Origin: Terriglobia bacterium
Lineage (GTDB): Bacteria > Acidobacteriota > Terriglobia > Terriglobales > Acidobacteriaceae
NCBI GenBank assembly: GCA_020073385.1
Contig: JAIQFH010000029.1
Span: 1-64,000, forward strand
DNA length: 64,000 nt
Direction: 5' to 3'
Shown: positions 17,257-26,133 of the stretch, in pieces
Layout: each line of letters starts with the position of its first letter
Numbering within the stretch: the first letter of the stretch is position 1
Made by a program: the position numbers and the translations under genes
The notes under the pieces: model-generated
Told to the model about the DNA's origin: nothing
Database searches by the model: none
Seen by the model: only the letters and a program-made list of their open reading frames with translations

Positions 17257-19463
17257 GTCTGGTCGCACGTGCCGTTGGTCGGTTGTGTGGCCAGGACCTG
17301 TGTCCAGGGTTGACCGTTCGGCGCATTCAGCATTGCCGGAGTCGAGAAGTCGAAGAACTCGCTCATATCGCGAGACGGGTCTTGCCAGTAGGCGTCACGC
17401 GCGGTGAGCGAGGCGACACCAAACTGTTTCTCGATGAAGGCGAGAATGGCCGTGTAGTCGCGCGGCGTGTGCGAGACGAAGTTCGGTTTCGCATACGGAG
17501 AGATGACGATCAGGGGCACGCGGAATCCAGTCAGGTTGAAGGTCCCTCCGAGTTTACCGACGGTGCAGTATCCCGGAGAACCATTATTCGGATCCGGGCA
17601 CTGTCCGGGTGCGTAGGCGTCGGGCAGCGGAACCGTAAAGGGCGGAACGTGATCGTAGAGCCCTCCGCCTTCGTCGTAGCTCAGAATGAATACGGAATCC
17701 TGCCAGGCATCGCTCTTCATGAGCGCTGAGATGATTGACTGAACGTGAGCGGCTCCGGATTGCACGTTGTTGTCGGGGTGTTCATCGAGGCCGCTGCCAC
17801 CCGAGGGGCTATCGATAAAGATGACTTGCGGCAGGGCCTGATCGGGATCACACGCGCCACCGCTGCAGGTTCCGGCGAGGCGGTTAATCAGATCGCTATC
17901 CGGAAAGACCTTGCCCTGAATCTTAGGATCGAAGAAGTCCGCGAAGTTCGCGAGGAACACACCATCATGGTAGTAGTACAGCCAGCTTACGTTGGCGGTG
18001 TTCATGGCGCGGAAGATCGTGGGAGCCGAGTACTGCGGGTGTCCCGAAGAGCCGTCGGGATACTCGTGACCGAACGAGGTTCCCGCCATCAGGTACATTC
18101 GGTTGGGAACTGTGTTGGCCAAGACGGGCGAGTGCCAGGCGTCGCTGGTGGGGAAGAATGTGGTGAGATCGTAATAGTAAGGAATGTCCTGCTGGTTGTA
18201 GTAGCCGAGCGCGCGCGTTCCATTGGGATCGTACTTCTCGGCAACTGAAGTCGTGGTATCGAGAAATCCCGCCATTCCAAAATCGCTATTGGAGAAAGTA
18301 TTGGCTGTGGCCCAGGCTCCATCGCCGCCGTTGAGCGTTGTGTCGTGATGGCTCTCGTCCCACGCAGGCGAAAGGTTTTCGGTGCAGACAGTCGGCTCAT
18401 GGAAAGGCTGCACCTTGGCGCCGGTGTGAGAGTTGGTGAGAGTGACGGTGGGATTGAATGCGTCGATGGTCTGCGTATCGGTGATGCCGAATTGTGCAAG
18501 CCGAGTGGGACGATAGGCGCCGAGTTGTCCGAGGTACATGTCGAACGAACGATTTTCCTGCAGCAGGAAGAAAATGTGCTTGATGACTCCGGTCGTGACG
18601 CTGCTGACGGTAACGGTTGCCGATTGTGTGATGGGAGTGCCGTCGCTGGCGGTCGCGGTCGCGGTGTAGGTGATCGTCGCAGCCGGAGTAACAGTCGCCG
18701 TGCCTTGGTTGGGCGAGCACGGACTGCACACCGAGTTGTTCGATCCATCGACGAGCGTGAATGCGGTGGCAGCGCCTCCGGTGATTTGCCAGGAGAGAGT
18801 GGAGGTCTGGCCGGGCGTGATGGTACCGGGCGAGGCGGTTAGGCTCAGCGTGAAGGGAACAGTGACGGTGAGGGTCTGAGGTCCGGTTGTGCCGGCAGGG
18901 CCTGTCGCGGTAATCGAATACGTCGTCGTCGCGCTCACCGGCACTGTGGCGGAACCAGAGGTCGGGAGTGGACCGGAATCGTCTCCGACAGGAAGGGTGG
19001 GACTGATAGTGATCGACGTGGCGTTGGTGGTTGTCCAGGTGAGCGTGGTGGTCTGTCCTGTGCTCACTTCGGTTGGCTTCGCGGTGAATTGCGTAATCTG
19101 CGGGGGCACGTTGGTCGCGACTTGAACTGTGGCGGTCTGCGGCGAGCTGGAGCCACCTGGCCCGGAAGCGACTGCGGTGTAGGTTGTCGTCTGCGTCGGC
19201 GAGTCCTGCGCGCTGCCGGATGTTGGCGAACCGCTGACGACCGGTCGACTGGAGGAACCGTCGGACGCAGTGATGGTGACTGACGTCGCGTTAAAGGCCT
19301 GCCAGTTCAGCGTGACACTCTGCCCGCTGCTGATCGCAGTGGTGCTCGCTGAGAAGGTGATGGTTGGAGCAGCTTTTTTTGAAGAAGTCGAACAGGAAGA
19401 ACAGCCCCAGATCGCAGCTATCAGAGCCCCACAGGAAATCCAGCGAACCGTTTGGTAATTCAT
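17232..19463 (-). CDS. Lipoprotein with Ig-like repeats and a phosphoesterase (phospholipase C/acid phosphatase) domain
   Basis: The 743-residue protein starts with a lipoprotein signal (…AAIWGCSSC, Cys at about 21). Residues about 30-290 are three Thr/Ser/Gly-rich Ig-like repeats, recognisable by ISSGQSVTLNWQ, VSTGQTTTLTWTT and ITPGQTSTLSWQ. The C-terminal domain (about 300-735) opens with IKHIFFLLQENRSFDMYLGQ, the metal-binding signature of the PF04185 phosphoesterase family. Later motifs are SWLYYYHDGVF and FILSYDEGGGLYDHVPPF. It is probably anchored on the outer surface and hydrolyses phosphate esters; the substrate is not predictable. The Ig repeats probably act as a spacer. Confidence 0.92.
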   Translation of the reverse strand: MNYQTVRWISCGALIAAIWGCSSCSTSSKKAAPTITFSASTTAISSGQSVTLNWQAFNATSVTITASDGSSSRPVVSGSPTSGSAQDSPTQTTTYTAVASGPGGSSSPQTATVQVATNVPPQITQFTAKPTEVSTGQTTTLTWTTTNATSITISPTLPVGDDSGPLPTSGSATVPVSATTTYSITATGPAGTTGPQTLTVTVPFTLSLTASPGTITPGQTSTLSWQITGGAATAFTLVDGSNNSVCSPCSPNQGTATVTPAATITYTATATASDGTPITQSATVTVSSVTTGVIKHIFFLLQENRSFDMYLGQLGAYRPTRLAQFGITDTQTIDAFNPTVTLTNSHTGAKVQPFHEPTVCTENLSPAWDESHHDTTLNGGDGAWATANTFSNSDFGMAGFLDTTTSVAEKYDPNGTRALGYYNQQDIPYYYDLTTFFPTSDAWHSPVLANTVPNRMYLMAGTSFGHEYPDGSSGHPQYSAPTIFRAMNTANVSWLYYYHDGVFLANFADFFDPKIQGKVFPDSDLINRLAGTCSGGACDPDQALPQVIFIDSPSGGSGLDEHPDNNVQSGAAHVQSIISALMKSDAWQDSVFILSYDEGGGLYDHVPPFTVPLPDAYAPGQCPDPNNGSPGYCTVGKLGGTFNLTGFRVPLIVISPYAKPNFVSHTPRDYTAILAFIEKQFGVASLTARDAYWQDPSRDMSEFFDFSTPAMLNAPNGQPWTQVLATQPTNGTCDQTKEAGPTQ

Positions 19464-19760
19464 CGTGAGTGTCTAGTCCCCCGCCTGACACAGCGCGGAA
19501 ATCAGATGCCTTAGCGGGTGTGGGAGGTTGCCGTTCGGGTCCAATCGCTGCCTAGAGCAATAACCATTAATGACACGAAGGTGCGCGAAGGTGAACCGGA
19601 ACACGGGATGCCGTGTGCTTTTAGGCCGCTGTTTATTCAGCCAATCTGGGCGCGTGCGGTGTCCATACATGCATGGCCATACGTTACTTCAGGTGACTTT
19701 TTTCGGTTGCAAGTTTCATGGGCAGGCACGTTCTCACAATGCCCGATAGTGAGGTGGACG
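19464..19760. other. Divergent intergenic region
   Basis: About 300 bp lie between two divergently transcribed lipoprotein genes. No gene is supported. A long in-frame extension upstream of the beta-propeller start (back to 19518) has no similarity and is treated as non-coding. Promoters for both genes must lie here but were not pinned down. Confidence 0.45.
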
Positions 19761-21701
19761 ATGAAGCGATTTCTAGTAGCTGCGATCAGTTTGGGTTTCG
19801 TGGTTTTGGGTGCAATGAGTTGTTCGCATGAGTCTGGCGGTGGCATCTCAACGAACGTTCCGACGGTTCACGCGGCGAATCCCGTGAAGGAAGCTGCGAA
19901 GACGATGACGGCGTTTCATTCCGACGCGGAACTGTCGCGCTATCTACGCGAGGTGGCGGCGAAGCAGCGGCACGTGATGCGCATGAGCGCGGGGCTCGCC
20001 TACTCTACTGCGAGCCCGGCTCCCGCTTCACCGGCAATGGAAAAGGCCTCCGCTGGCGCTGACAAAGACGAGTCCATCACCAACGTCCAGCACGCTGGAG
20101 TCGACGAAGGCGGGATCGTCAAGGCGCACGGAAATTATCTGGTGGTGCTACGGCGCGGGCGATTGTTCACTGTCTCGATTGAAGATGGAGATCTGCGGCC
20201 TACTTCGGTGGTCGACGCATTCGGGCCGGACATCAATCCCAACGGGACCTGGTACGACGAAATGCTGGTTTCGAACAACACCATCGTCGTGATCGGGTAC
20301 AGCTATGAGCGCGGAGGCACCGAGGTTGGTCTGTTTCATATCGACGGTGCGGGCAAGTTGACGTATCGGTCGACCTATCATCTGCGATCGAACGATTACT
20401 ACTCGTCACGCAATTACGCCAGCCGTCTGATCGGCAGCAAGCTGATCTTCTATTCGCCGCTGTATGTGAATCCGAGCGCGGAGGATCCGTTCGGTGCGTT
20501 TCCGGCGGTGCGCAAATGGCACAAGGGGGCGATCCCCAGCGAGTTCAAGCGGATCGCTCCCGCGACCCAGGTCTACAAGCCGGAGTATGCGCTCGACTAC
20601 GACTACAACGTCGCGCTGCACACGGTGACGGTTTGCGATCTGGCCAGCGGCGACTTCGATTGCAGGGCGACGTCGGTGATCGGGCCCTCGGGGCGAGTGT
20701 TCTACGTGTCGCCGCATGCGGTCTATATCTGGGTTACAAGTTGGACGTACGGCGACCAAGAGGCGCGGACGAAGTCGATGGTGTACCGCATGCCGCTCGA
20801 CGGATCGGCGCCCAGCGCGCTGAGGGTTTCGGGAAGCCCTGTGGATCAGTTCTCGTTCCTGGAGAGCGAAGATGGTTTCCTCAATGTGCTGGTGAGATCG
20901 GACGGCGCCGGTGATGGCATGTGGAGCGCGGAAGGAACACGCGGAATTACGGAGCTGATGCGGGTTTCGATCGATAGCTTTACCGACGGCAGCGCGGAGG
21001 TGCCGGCGGCGGGCTACCGCAAGCTGCCCACACCCAATGGATATGCGTTTCAAAACCGATTTGTCGGTGACTATCTACTCTACGGCACAGGCAGCGGTTG
21101 GGGAGAACCGCAGAAGGCGCAACGCGAGCGGCTGTACGCTGTGCGATGGGCGACTGGCGATGTACATCCGGTGATTCTCGAACACGGCGTGGATCGGATC
21201 GAGGCAATGGGGTCGGATGCGGTAGTTGTGGGATCCGATGGACGCGATCTGCACTTCACGGCGGTGCGCTTGGGCGACGTGCCCTCGGCCGTGGATGATT
21301 ACGTGGGGAAGGGCGCTTCGCAAGGGGAGTTACGCAGTCACGGATTCTTCTACAAGCCGGAGGACGAGGACTCGGGGATGCTGGGGTTGCCGATCAGCGT
21401 GCCTGGCCGCGCTGGATACCGGCATCTGTTCGAGAACTCAGCGGCGATTGTTTTCCTCCGGAATGACGCATTGCACTTGGAAGAACTCGGGCAGCTTGGT
21501 GCGCAGCCGGAGAACGCAAAAGACGACGGATGCCGCGCGTCCTGTGTGGATTGGTATGGCAATTCGCAACCGTTGTTCCTGCGCGGGCGGGTTATCGCGC
21601 TGCTCGGATACGAGATGGTCGAGGGGATAGTGGAGCGCGGCCGGATTCTCGAACTGCGCCGCGTCAACTATGGTTCGGACGTGAAGCTGTCGAAGGGGTG
21701 A
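19761..21701 (+). CDS. Secreted beta-propeller lipoprotein (PF09826-like)
   Basis: The start ATG at 19761 follows GAGGTGG. The 646-residue protein has a lipobox (VVLGAMSCSH, Cys about 19). A stretch rich in A, S and P follows, then NVQHAGVDEGGIVKAHGNYLVVLRRGRLF, the hallmark opening of the secreted beta-propeller family. Repeated blades of about 45-60 residues follow to the C terminus, with many Y/W-rich strands. A short CRASC pair near 595 may form a disulfide. No enzymatic motif is visible; such proteins are thought to be extracellular binding or structural proteins. Confidence 0.88.
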   Translation: MKRFLVAAISLGFVVLGAMSCSHESGGGISTNVPTVHAANPVKEAAKTMTAFHSDAELSRYLREVAAKQRHVMRMSAGLAYSTASPAPASPAMEKASAGADKDESITNVQHAGVDEGGIVKAHGNYLVVLRRGRLFTVSIEDGDLRPTSVVDAFGPDINPNGTWYDEMLVSNNTIVVIGYSYERGGTEVGLFHIDGAGKLTYRSTYHLRSNDYYSSRNYASRLIGSKLIFYSPLYVNPSAEDPFGAFPAVRKWHKGAIPSEFKRIAPATQVYKPEYALDYDYNVALHTVTVCDLASGDFDCRATSVIGPSGRVFYVSPHAVYIWVTSWTYGDQEARTKSMVYRMPLDGSAPSALRVSGSPVDQFSFLESEDGFLNVLVRSDGAGDGMWSAEGTRGITELMRVSIDSFTDGSAEVPAAGYRKLPTPNGYAFQNRFVGDYLLYGTGSGWGEPQKAQRERLYAVRWATGDVHPVILEHGVDRIEAMGSDAVVVGSDGRDLHFTAVRLGDVPSAVDDYVGKGASQGELRSHGFFYKPEDEDSGMLGLPISVPGRAGYRHLFENSAAIVFLRNDALHLEELGQLGAQPENAKDDGCRASCVDWYGNSQPLFLRGRVIALLGYEMVEGIVERGRILELRRVNYGSDVKLSKG

Positions 21702-21795
21702 GAGTTCGTTCAACGCGGCTGCTCGAAGGTTTGGTGGCCCTTCGCTTGACGTACACTGGCGGCGTCGTTTCTTGCTCTCTCACTTTAACTCTGGC

Positions 21796-21840
21796 AAAAA
21801 TCCCCACTTCTCCCAAAACCAGGGAGAAGTGGGGCACCCA
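21796..21840. repeat. Dispersed GTGGGGCACCC hairpin (family A)
   Basis: A perfect 13-bp stem (CCCCACTTCTCCC / GGGAGAAGTGGGG) is flanked by AAAAAT on the left and CACCCAAGTTTTTG on the right. It sits about 95 bp after the beta-propeller stop and could end transcription from either side. It shares arm and flank with the hairpin after groEL (9935-9980). Confidence 0.75.
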
Positions 21841-21870
21841 AGTTTTTGTTCTCTTGCTGGGCTAGAGGGC

Positions 21871-22290
21871 ATGACGCCCGGAATCTACGTGAATACTTGC
21901 GACCTGCAGACTGGCTCGTCGAGATTAGACCCAGGATTTTCCAGGGGGAAGAACTTGCAAGCTATATTCTGTCTGCGCTGCAGGCGCGAGATTGAAATGG
22001 GGGACAAGTCGGTTGCCGTTTACATGTTTGCGCAGACCGTAGGCGTTAGGCCACGGCAGAAGTCGACGGCGCAGCGGATCTGCTTTTGTCCGCAGTGTGC
22101 GGTGTCGCTGGCGATGGGGCTGCCGCCGGAGGGTGCGCTGAACATGGCCGCTTGGGAGATGATCCGGGACTTGGTGAGCGCGGAGCCTTCACTTAATGAG
22201 GCCGCGTGGGAGAGTCTGCGGGGGATCGTGGGGCTGCTGGGATCGGGGGAAGAGAAAAGCGCTGGCGGGCGGTATCGGCCGGCGGGGTGA
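21871..22290 (+). CDS. Small Cys-rich protein of unknown function
   Basis: The ATG at 21871 opens a 139-residue protein. Two Cys pairs (IFCLRCRREIEMGDK near 34 and ICFCPQCAVSL near 71) look like a split zinc ribbon. The rest is helical, including EGALNMAAWEMIRDLV and NEAAWESLRGIVGLL, which resemble an internal duplication. A role as a zinc-binding regulatory or structural protein is inferred. It stands between two repeat hairpins and has no obvious operon partner. Confidence 0.65.
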   Translation: MTPGIYVNTCDLQTGSSRLDPGFSRGKNLQAIFCLRCRREIEMGDKSVAVYMFAQTVGVRPRQKSTAQRICFCPQCAVSLAMGLPPEGALNMAAWEMIRDLVSAEPSLNEAAWESLRGIVGLLGSGEEKSAGGRYRPAG

Positions 22291-22398
22291 CGGCCAGAAA
22301 CTCAGGATCGGCCCTCGGTCACCTCGCTTCGGGGACAGGCGGAGCGCATGTCTCTCCGAGCGCGGTTCTCAGATTTCGCTTATTCGCCAATAGAGTCA

Positions 22399-22443
22399 AA
22401 ATCCCCGCCCTGTCGCGCACAACGCGACAAGATGGGGCACCCT
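22399..22443. repeat. Dispersed GTGGGGCACCC hairpin (family A)
   Basis: An imperfect 15-bp stem (22403-22417 with 22423-22437) has the same flanks as the copy at 21796-21840 (AAAATCCCC... and ...GGGGCACCC). It lies between two convergent genes about 20 bp from the stop of the cytochrome c gene, so it may terminate both. Confidence 0.6.
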
Positions 22444-22461
22444 CTGATTTTTCCACAATTG

Positions 22462-22914
22462 CTACTGCGTCTTCGTATCGGCGTCTTTTTTCTTAGCGAA
22501 GGCGCGGACGTAATTCACCAGGTCCCAAGCCTCTTCGGTTTTGACGCGCGGGCCCTCGGCAGGCATGTCGTTGTGGCCGTTCTTGATGATGTAGAAAACA
22601 TCGCCGTCGGTGCGGTCTTTCAGCGTATCGGGATTGGTGAAGTCCATCATCGTGAGCTTCATTTCCTTGGCGGTTTCGCCTTTACCGTCGCCGTTTTTTC
22701 CGTGACACATTTCGCAGTCGAGGCTCCACCATCTTTTGGCGCGGGCGGTGGATTCGGGAGACGGTTTCACCGGATTCTGCTGTTTGGAGGCTTCGACGGG
22801 GATCGCGGCGTAAGGAGACGGTTTCTGAGCGGCGGTCCCGGGTGATTGCTGTTGTGTGAGAACAGGTATGGCGAGCAAGAAAAGTGCTGGAAGAACCAGT
22901 GCCAAGCGGTACAC
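22462..22914 (-). CDS. Secreted class-I c-type cytochrome
   Basis: The start is a GTG at 22912-22914 with GAGGAGG just upstream; upstream in-frame codons are not favoured. The 150-residue protein has a signal peptide (VYRLALVLPALFLLAIPVLT). A single haem site CEMCHGKNGDGKG follows at about residue 67. Later motifs are FTNPDTLKDRTDGDVFYIIKNG and a Met-containing HNDMPAEG as probable axial ligand. The last segment, EEAWDLVNYVRAFAKK, is the usual C-terminal helix. It probably acts as a periplasmic electron carrier. Confidence 0.9.
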   Translation of the reverse strand: MYRLALVLPALFLLAIPVLTQQQSPGTAAQKPSPYAAIPVEASKQQNPVKPSPESTARAKRWWSLDCEMCHGKNGDGKGETAKEMKLTMMDFTNPDTLKDRTDGDVFYIIKNGHNDMPAEGPRVKTEEAWDLVNYVRAFAKKKDADTKTQ

Positions 22915-23177
22915 AGGAACCTCCTCTGGGACGAAGAGTCTATCTACAAGGCATTGTAGCACCGCGGTTCCAGCGCTGCCGTGGCGCCGCCGTCGACGTT
23001 AGAGGGAAACCCGACAGCGGCGCTCGACACGCTTCGGCTCAGATGGGGGAGGGCTTAGCCGACGCGAAATCATTCCTCATGGTCTAGGGCCGGGGCTGCC
23101 GCCCTCATTCAGGATCGCGTACACAATGGACTGCATTAGATCAGCCGAACCTGAAAATTGGATGAAAGGCGCGATTG

Positions 23178-24395
23178 TCAGGCACGGAGAGACGCCGCTG
23201 CGTCTTGAAGAGCAGACTCGATTCCGCCGGAATCGGGAACTCCTCCCTGAGCCATGTCTTTGCTGCCGCCGCCTCGGCCGCCTAGTTTCGACAGCGTTTG
23301 TTTCATCAGCGCGCCCATGTCGTAGGGTTGGCCGACGGATTGCACAAATACGAGGGATGGCGGCGGGGAGGCGGTCGCGAGGAGAGCGACTACATTCGGT
23401 GCTCGGCGAGTCAACTTCTGGGCTAGGAGTTTAATCGAATTCATGCCGCGGTCCGCGAAAGTTCGGACTACGACTTTGCGGCCGCCGGACTCGGGTGTTT
23501 CAGCCAGGAGCACGGCGGCTTGGGCGTCGGCGAGTTCTTCCTGGGCTTGTTCACTCTGTTTGCGGAGGAAACGGACTTCGTCGAGCGACTTACGGGCTTG
23601 CTGCGGGACGTCGTAGATGTGCGCGGAGAAGAGCGCGGCGGCTTCGGTGAGCGTGGTGAAATCGCGACGGGCGATGGCTACGGCGCGCTGTCCGGCGATG
23701 AATTCTACACGCCATCCCTGGCGGACTTTTTCGGTCTTGCGTAAAAGGACGCAGCCGATCTGTCCGGTCTGGTTGACGTGCGTGCCGCCGCAGGCGCTGA
23801 GGTCGAAGTCATGGATATCGATGAGGCGAAGTTCGTCGCGCTCGGCGGGCGGGAGTTTGCGGAGGCCCAACTTCCCTGCTTCTTCGCGAGTGACGCAGCG
23901 GATATCGACCGAACGGTTCTCGAGGATGATCTCGTTGGCGAGACGTTCGGCGGCTTCGACTTGATCTTTGGAGAGCGTCGGCGTGTCGAGGTCGATGGAG
24001 CAGTAGTCGTCTGCCATGTGGAAGGAGACTGTGGGCAAGTTGAAGAGGCGCACGAAAGCGGCGGAGAGGACGTGCTGCCCGGTGTGCTGCTGCATGTGGT
24101 CGCGGCGGCGGGCGCGATCAATCTCGCCGCGAATCTTGCTTCCCGGTTGCAGGGATTTTGAGGGAGCTTCGAGATAGTGGATGATGCGGCCGTCTTCAGA
24201 GTCGGCGACTTCGGTCACTTTTAGCTTTTCGTTCTCCGTTGAAATCACGCCGGTGTCGAAGATCTGGCCGCCGCTGGTCGGGTAGAAGGCTGTGCAGTCG
24301 AGGATCAGGGCAGGCCTGGGATCCTCTTGGACTTCACGGACTTCGGCTTCGAAGTCGTAGAGGAAGGCGTCGTGATAGTAGAGGCGAGTGGTCAT
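23178..24395 (-). CDS. alaX: Alanyl-tRNA editing protein, AlaX-L type (with DHHA1-like C terminus)
   Basis: In this 405-residue protein, residues about 1-235 form the editing domain, with the zinc ligands HTGQH at 104-108 and CGGTHVNQTG near 202. The C-terminal part (about 290-405) resembles DHHA1, ending with the glycine-rich GGRGGGSKDMAQGG loop typical of AlaRS C domains. It hydrolyses mischarged Ser- or Gly-tRNA-Ala in trans. It is encoded downstream of threonine synthase on the same strand with an 90-bp gap. Confidence 0.93.
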   Translation of the reverse strand: MTTRLYYHDAFLYDFEAEVREVQEDPRPALILDCTAFYPTSGGQIFDTGVISTENEKLKVTEVADSEDGRIIHYLEAPSKSLQPGSKIRGEIDRARRRDHMQQHTGQHVLSAAFVRLFNLPTVSFHMADDYCSIDLDTPTLSKDQVEAAERLANEIILENRSVDIRCVTREEAGKLGLRKLPPAERDELRLIDIHDFDLSACGGTHVNQTGQIGCVLLRKTEKVRQGWRVEFIAGQRAVAIARRDFTTLTEAAALFSAHIYDVPQQARKSLDEVRFLRKQSEQAQEELADAQAAVLLAETPESGGRKVVVRTFADRGMNSIKLLAQKLTRRAPNVVALLATASPPPSLVFVQSVGQPYDMGALMKQTLSKLGGRGGGSKDMAQGGVPDSGGIESALQDAAASLRA

Positions 24396-24485
24396 GGCGA
24401 GAGACTATTTCACCACAGAGGACACGGAGGAGCACAGGGGGGTCTGCGGTCGACTGCGGCTCAGGATGAGGACCCCGGGGAACGC

Positions 24486-25724
24486 TCAGTACGGGCCGAT
24501 GATTCCGCCGATTTGGCGGGCTGCGGGCTTGGCTGGCGCTACGGGCTTCGCGAGCGAGTCGCCCGAGGCCACGCGGGTGTCTAGCACATCGAGATATTTC
24601 AATCCGGTGCCGGTGTTGAAGAGGACTACTGTGTCTTCGGGTTTGAAGAAACTGTTGGCACGGAGTTTGCGGTAGGCGACCAGGCAGGCGGCGCCTTCCG
24701 GGGCGGCGAAGATTCCTTCGACTCTGGACCAGTGGCGCGTGGCTTCGAGGATTTCTTCATCCGTGGCGCTGATCGCTGTTCCTTTGCTCTTCTTTAGTAT
24801 GTCGAGGATCAGATAGTCGCCATAGGGCTTGGGAACGCGCAGACCGGAGGCGAGAGTAGCCGCATTGGTCCACATTTCGACCGACTGCTTCCCTTCATCC
24901 CAAGCTTTAACAACCGGGGCGCATCCTGCTGATTGGACGACTATCATCTTGGGACGCTCGGGGCCGATCCAGCCTAAGGCTTCTATCTCTTCAAAGGCTT
25001 TCCACATGCCGAGCAGGCCGACGCCGCCACCAGTCGGATAGATGATGCCTTGGGGCAAGCGCCAGCCGAGTTGTTCGGCGACTTCGTATCCCATGGTCTT
25101 CTTACCTTCGACGCGGTATGGCTCCTTAGTCGTGCTCACGTCGAACCAGCCGTCTTTTTTCCAGGAATCCGAGTCTTTCAACTCGACGACTTTCTTCGCG
25201 CAATCGCTGATCAGGCCTTCGACCAGCGTGACATGTGCTCCGTAGTAATCGCACTCGATGCGATTCGCTGCGGGGACATCCTTGGGCATGAAGATGTGTG
25301 CTTCCAAACCGGCTGCGGCGGAATAGGCCGCCAGCGCGCCGGCTGCATTACCGGCAGAAGGGATCGCGAGTTTCTTCAAGCCGAAGTGGCGGGCCATGGT
25401 GACGGCGGCGGAGAGGCCGCGGGCTTTGAAGGATCCGGTGGGGTTGAGTCCTTCATCTTTGATGTAGACGTTGGGATACTCGCGGCTGGGGAGCATGGGC
25501 GTGAAACCTTCGCCGAGGGAGACGGGATTCGCCTCGGGGAGAACAGCGTCGTAGCGCCACATCGTGGGTGCGCGCAGGGCGAGGCGGGCGGAAGAGAACG
25601 ACTGCTTGATCGCAGCGAGATCGTAGCGCGCGTAGAGGATGCCGGCGTCTTTAGGACAAACAGATTGCGGACGGTCGGCGGGATAGTGCTCGCCGCAGCG
25701 GGTGCATTCCAGATGCGTCAGCAT
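24486..25724 (-). CDS. thrC: Threonine synthase
   Basis: The 412-residue protein opens with a zinc-ribbon-like segment (LECTRCGEHYP...VCPKDAG). A PLP-dependent fold follows, with Lys100 in GSFKARG as the Schiff-base residue. The phosphate-binding loop is IYPTGGGVGL near 228, and the substrate side carries VEGIFAAPEGAAC. It converts O-phosphohomoserine to threonine. The Pro/Ala-rich C-terminal extension (KPVAPAKPAARQIGGIIGPY) is unusual and has no function I can name. Its close relatives include cysteate synthase-like proteins, so threonine synthase is likely but not proven. Confidence 0.9.
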   Translation of the reverse strand: MLTHLECTRCGEHYPADRPQSVCPKDAGILYARYDLAAIKQSFSSARLALRAPTMWRYDAVLPEANPVSLGEGFTPMLPSREYPNVYIKDEGLNPTGSFKARGLSAAVTMARHFGLKKLAIPSAGNAAGALAAYSAAAGLEAHIFMPKDVPAANRIECDYYGAHVTLVEGLISDCAKKVVELKDSDSWKKDGWFDVSTTKEPYRVEGKKTMGYEVAEQLGWRLPQGIIYPTGGGVGLLGMWKAFEEIEALGWIGPERPKMIVVQSAGCAPVVKAWDEGKQSVEMWTNAATLASGLRVPKPYGDYLILDILKKSKGTAISATDEEILEATRHWSRVEGIFAAPEGAACLVAYRKLRANSFFKPEDTVVLFNTGTGLKYLDVLDTRVASGDSLAKPVAPAKPAARQIGGIIGPY

Positions 25725-25774
25725 GACTGGCGAGTTTAGCAGAGAGACAGTTGTTGGTACTCCATACGCATTGC

Positions 25775-25999
25775 TCAGTACATCGTACCCCGTCGCTCGT
25801 AGTTGGTCGTTGGCCGTTCGACGTTGGGTTGCGGCTTCGGGCTTGAGTTTTCGTCTCTTGCCGCCATGGCGGACTTGAAGCCGCGGATGCTTTCGCCGAG
25901 GCCTTTGCCTAGTTCGGGGAGTTTCTTGGGTCCAAAGATCAATAGGGCTATGGCGGCTATGACTAATAAGTGTAGCGGCTGAAAAAGGCCTTCAAACAT
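25775..25999 (-). CDS. tatA: Twin-arginine translocase subunit TatA
   Basis: The 74-residue protein starts MFEGLFQPLHLLVIAAIALLIF. One membrane helix is followed by FGPKKLPELGKGLGESIRGFK, the hinge and amphipathic helix of TatA/E. The C-terminal tail is short and polar. It builds the Tat pore. It lies 135 bp upstream of no Tat gene but is next to a Tat-exported ferritin-like protein on the same strand; no tatC was seen in the window. Confidence 0.93.
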   Translation of the reverse strand: MFEGLFQPLHLLVIAAIALLIFGPKKLPELGKGLGESIRGFKSAMAARDENSSPKPQPNVERPTTNYERRGTMY

Positions 26000-26066
26000 G
26001 GATTCTCCTTCTTAGCTTTTGAGTAAAACTACATTCAGTTGGCTTTCAAAACCTCTGCAATACTCG

Positions 26067-26126
26067 CACGCTCCCCTTCGCTTCGCTCCAGGGTCGCGGG
26101 GCGGACGAAGGCGTCCGCCCCTGCAC
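26067..26126. repeat. Dispersed GGACGAAGGCGTCC hairpin (family B)
   Basis: GGGCGGACG-AAGG-CGTCCGCCC forms the stem, preceded by a CTTCGCTTCGCTCC tract as in the other copies. It ends about seven bases before the stop of the ferritin-like gene. Confidence 0.75.
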
Positions 26127-26133
26127 GTGAAGG

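Noticed and set aside
19518..19760. N-terminal extension of the beta-propeller lipoprotein
   Set aside because: The signal peptide with lipobox starts at 19761, and the extension has no similarity or signal.
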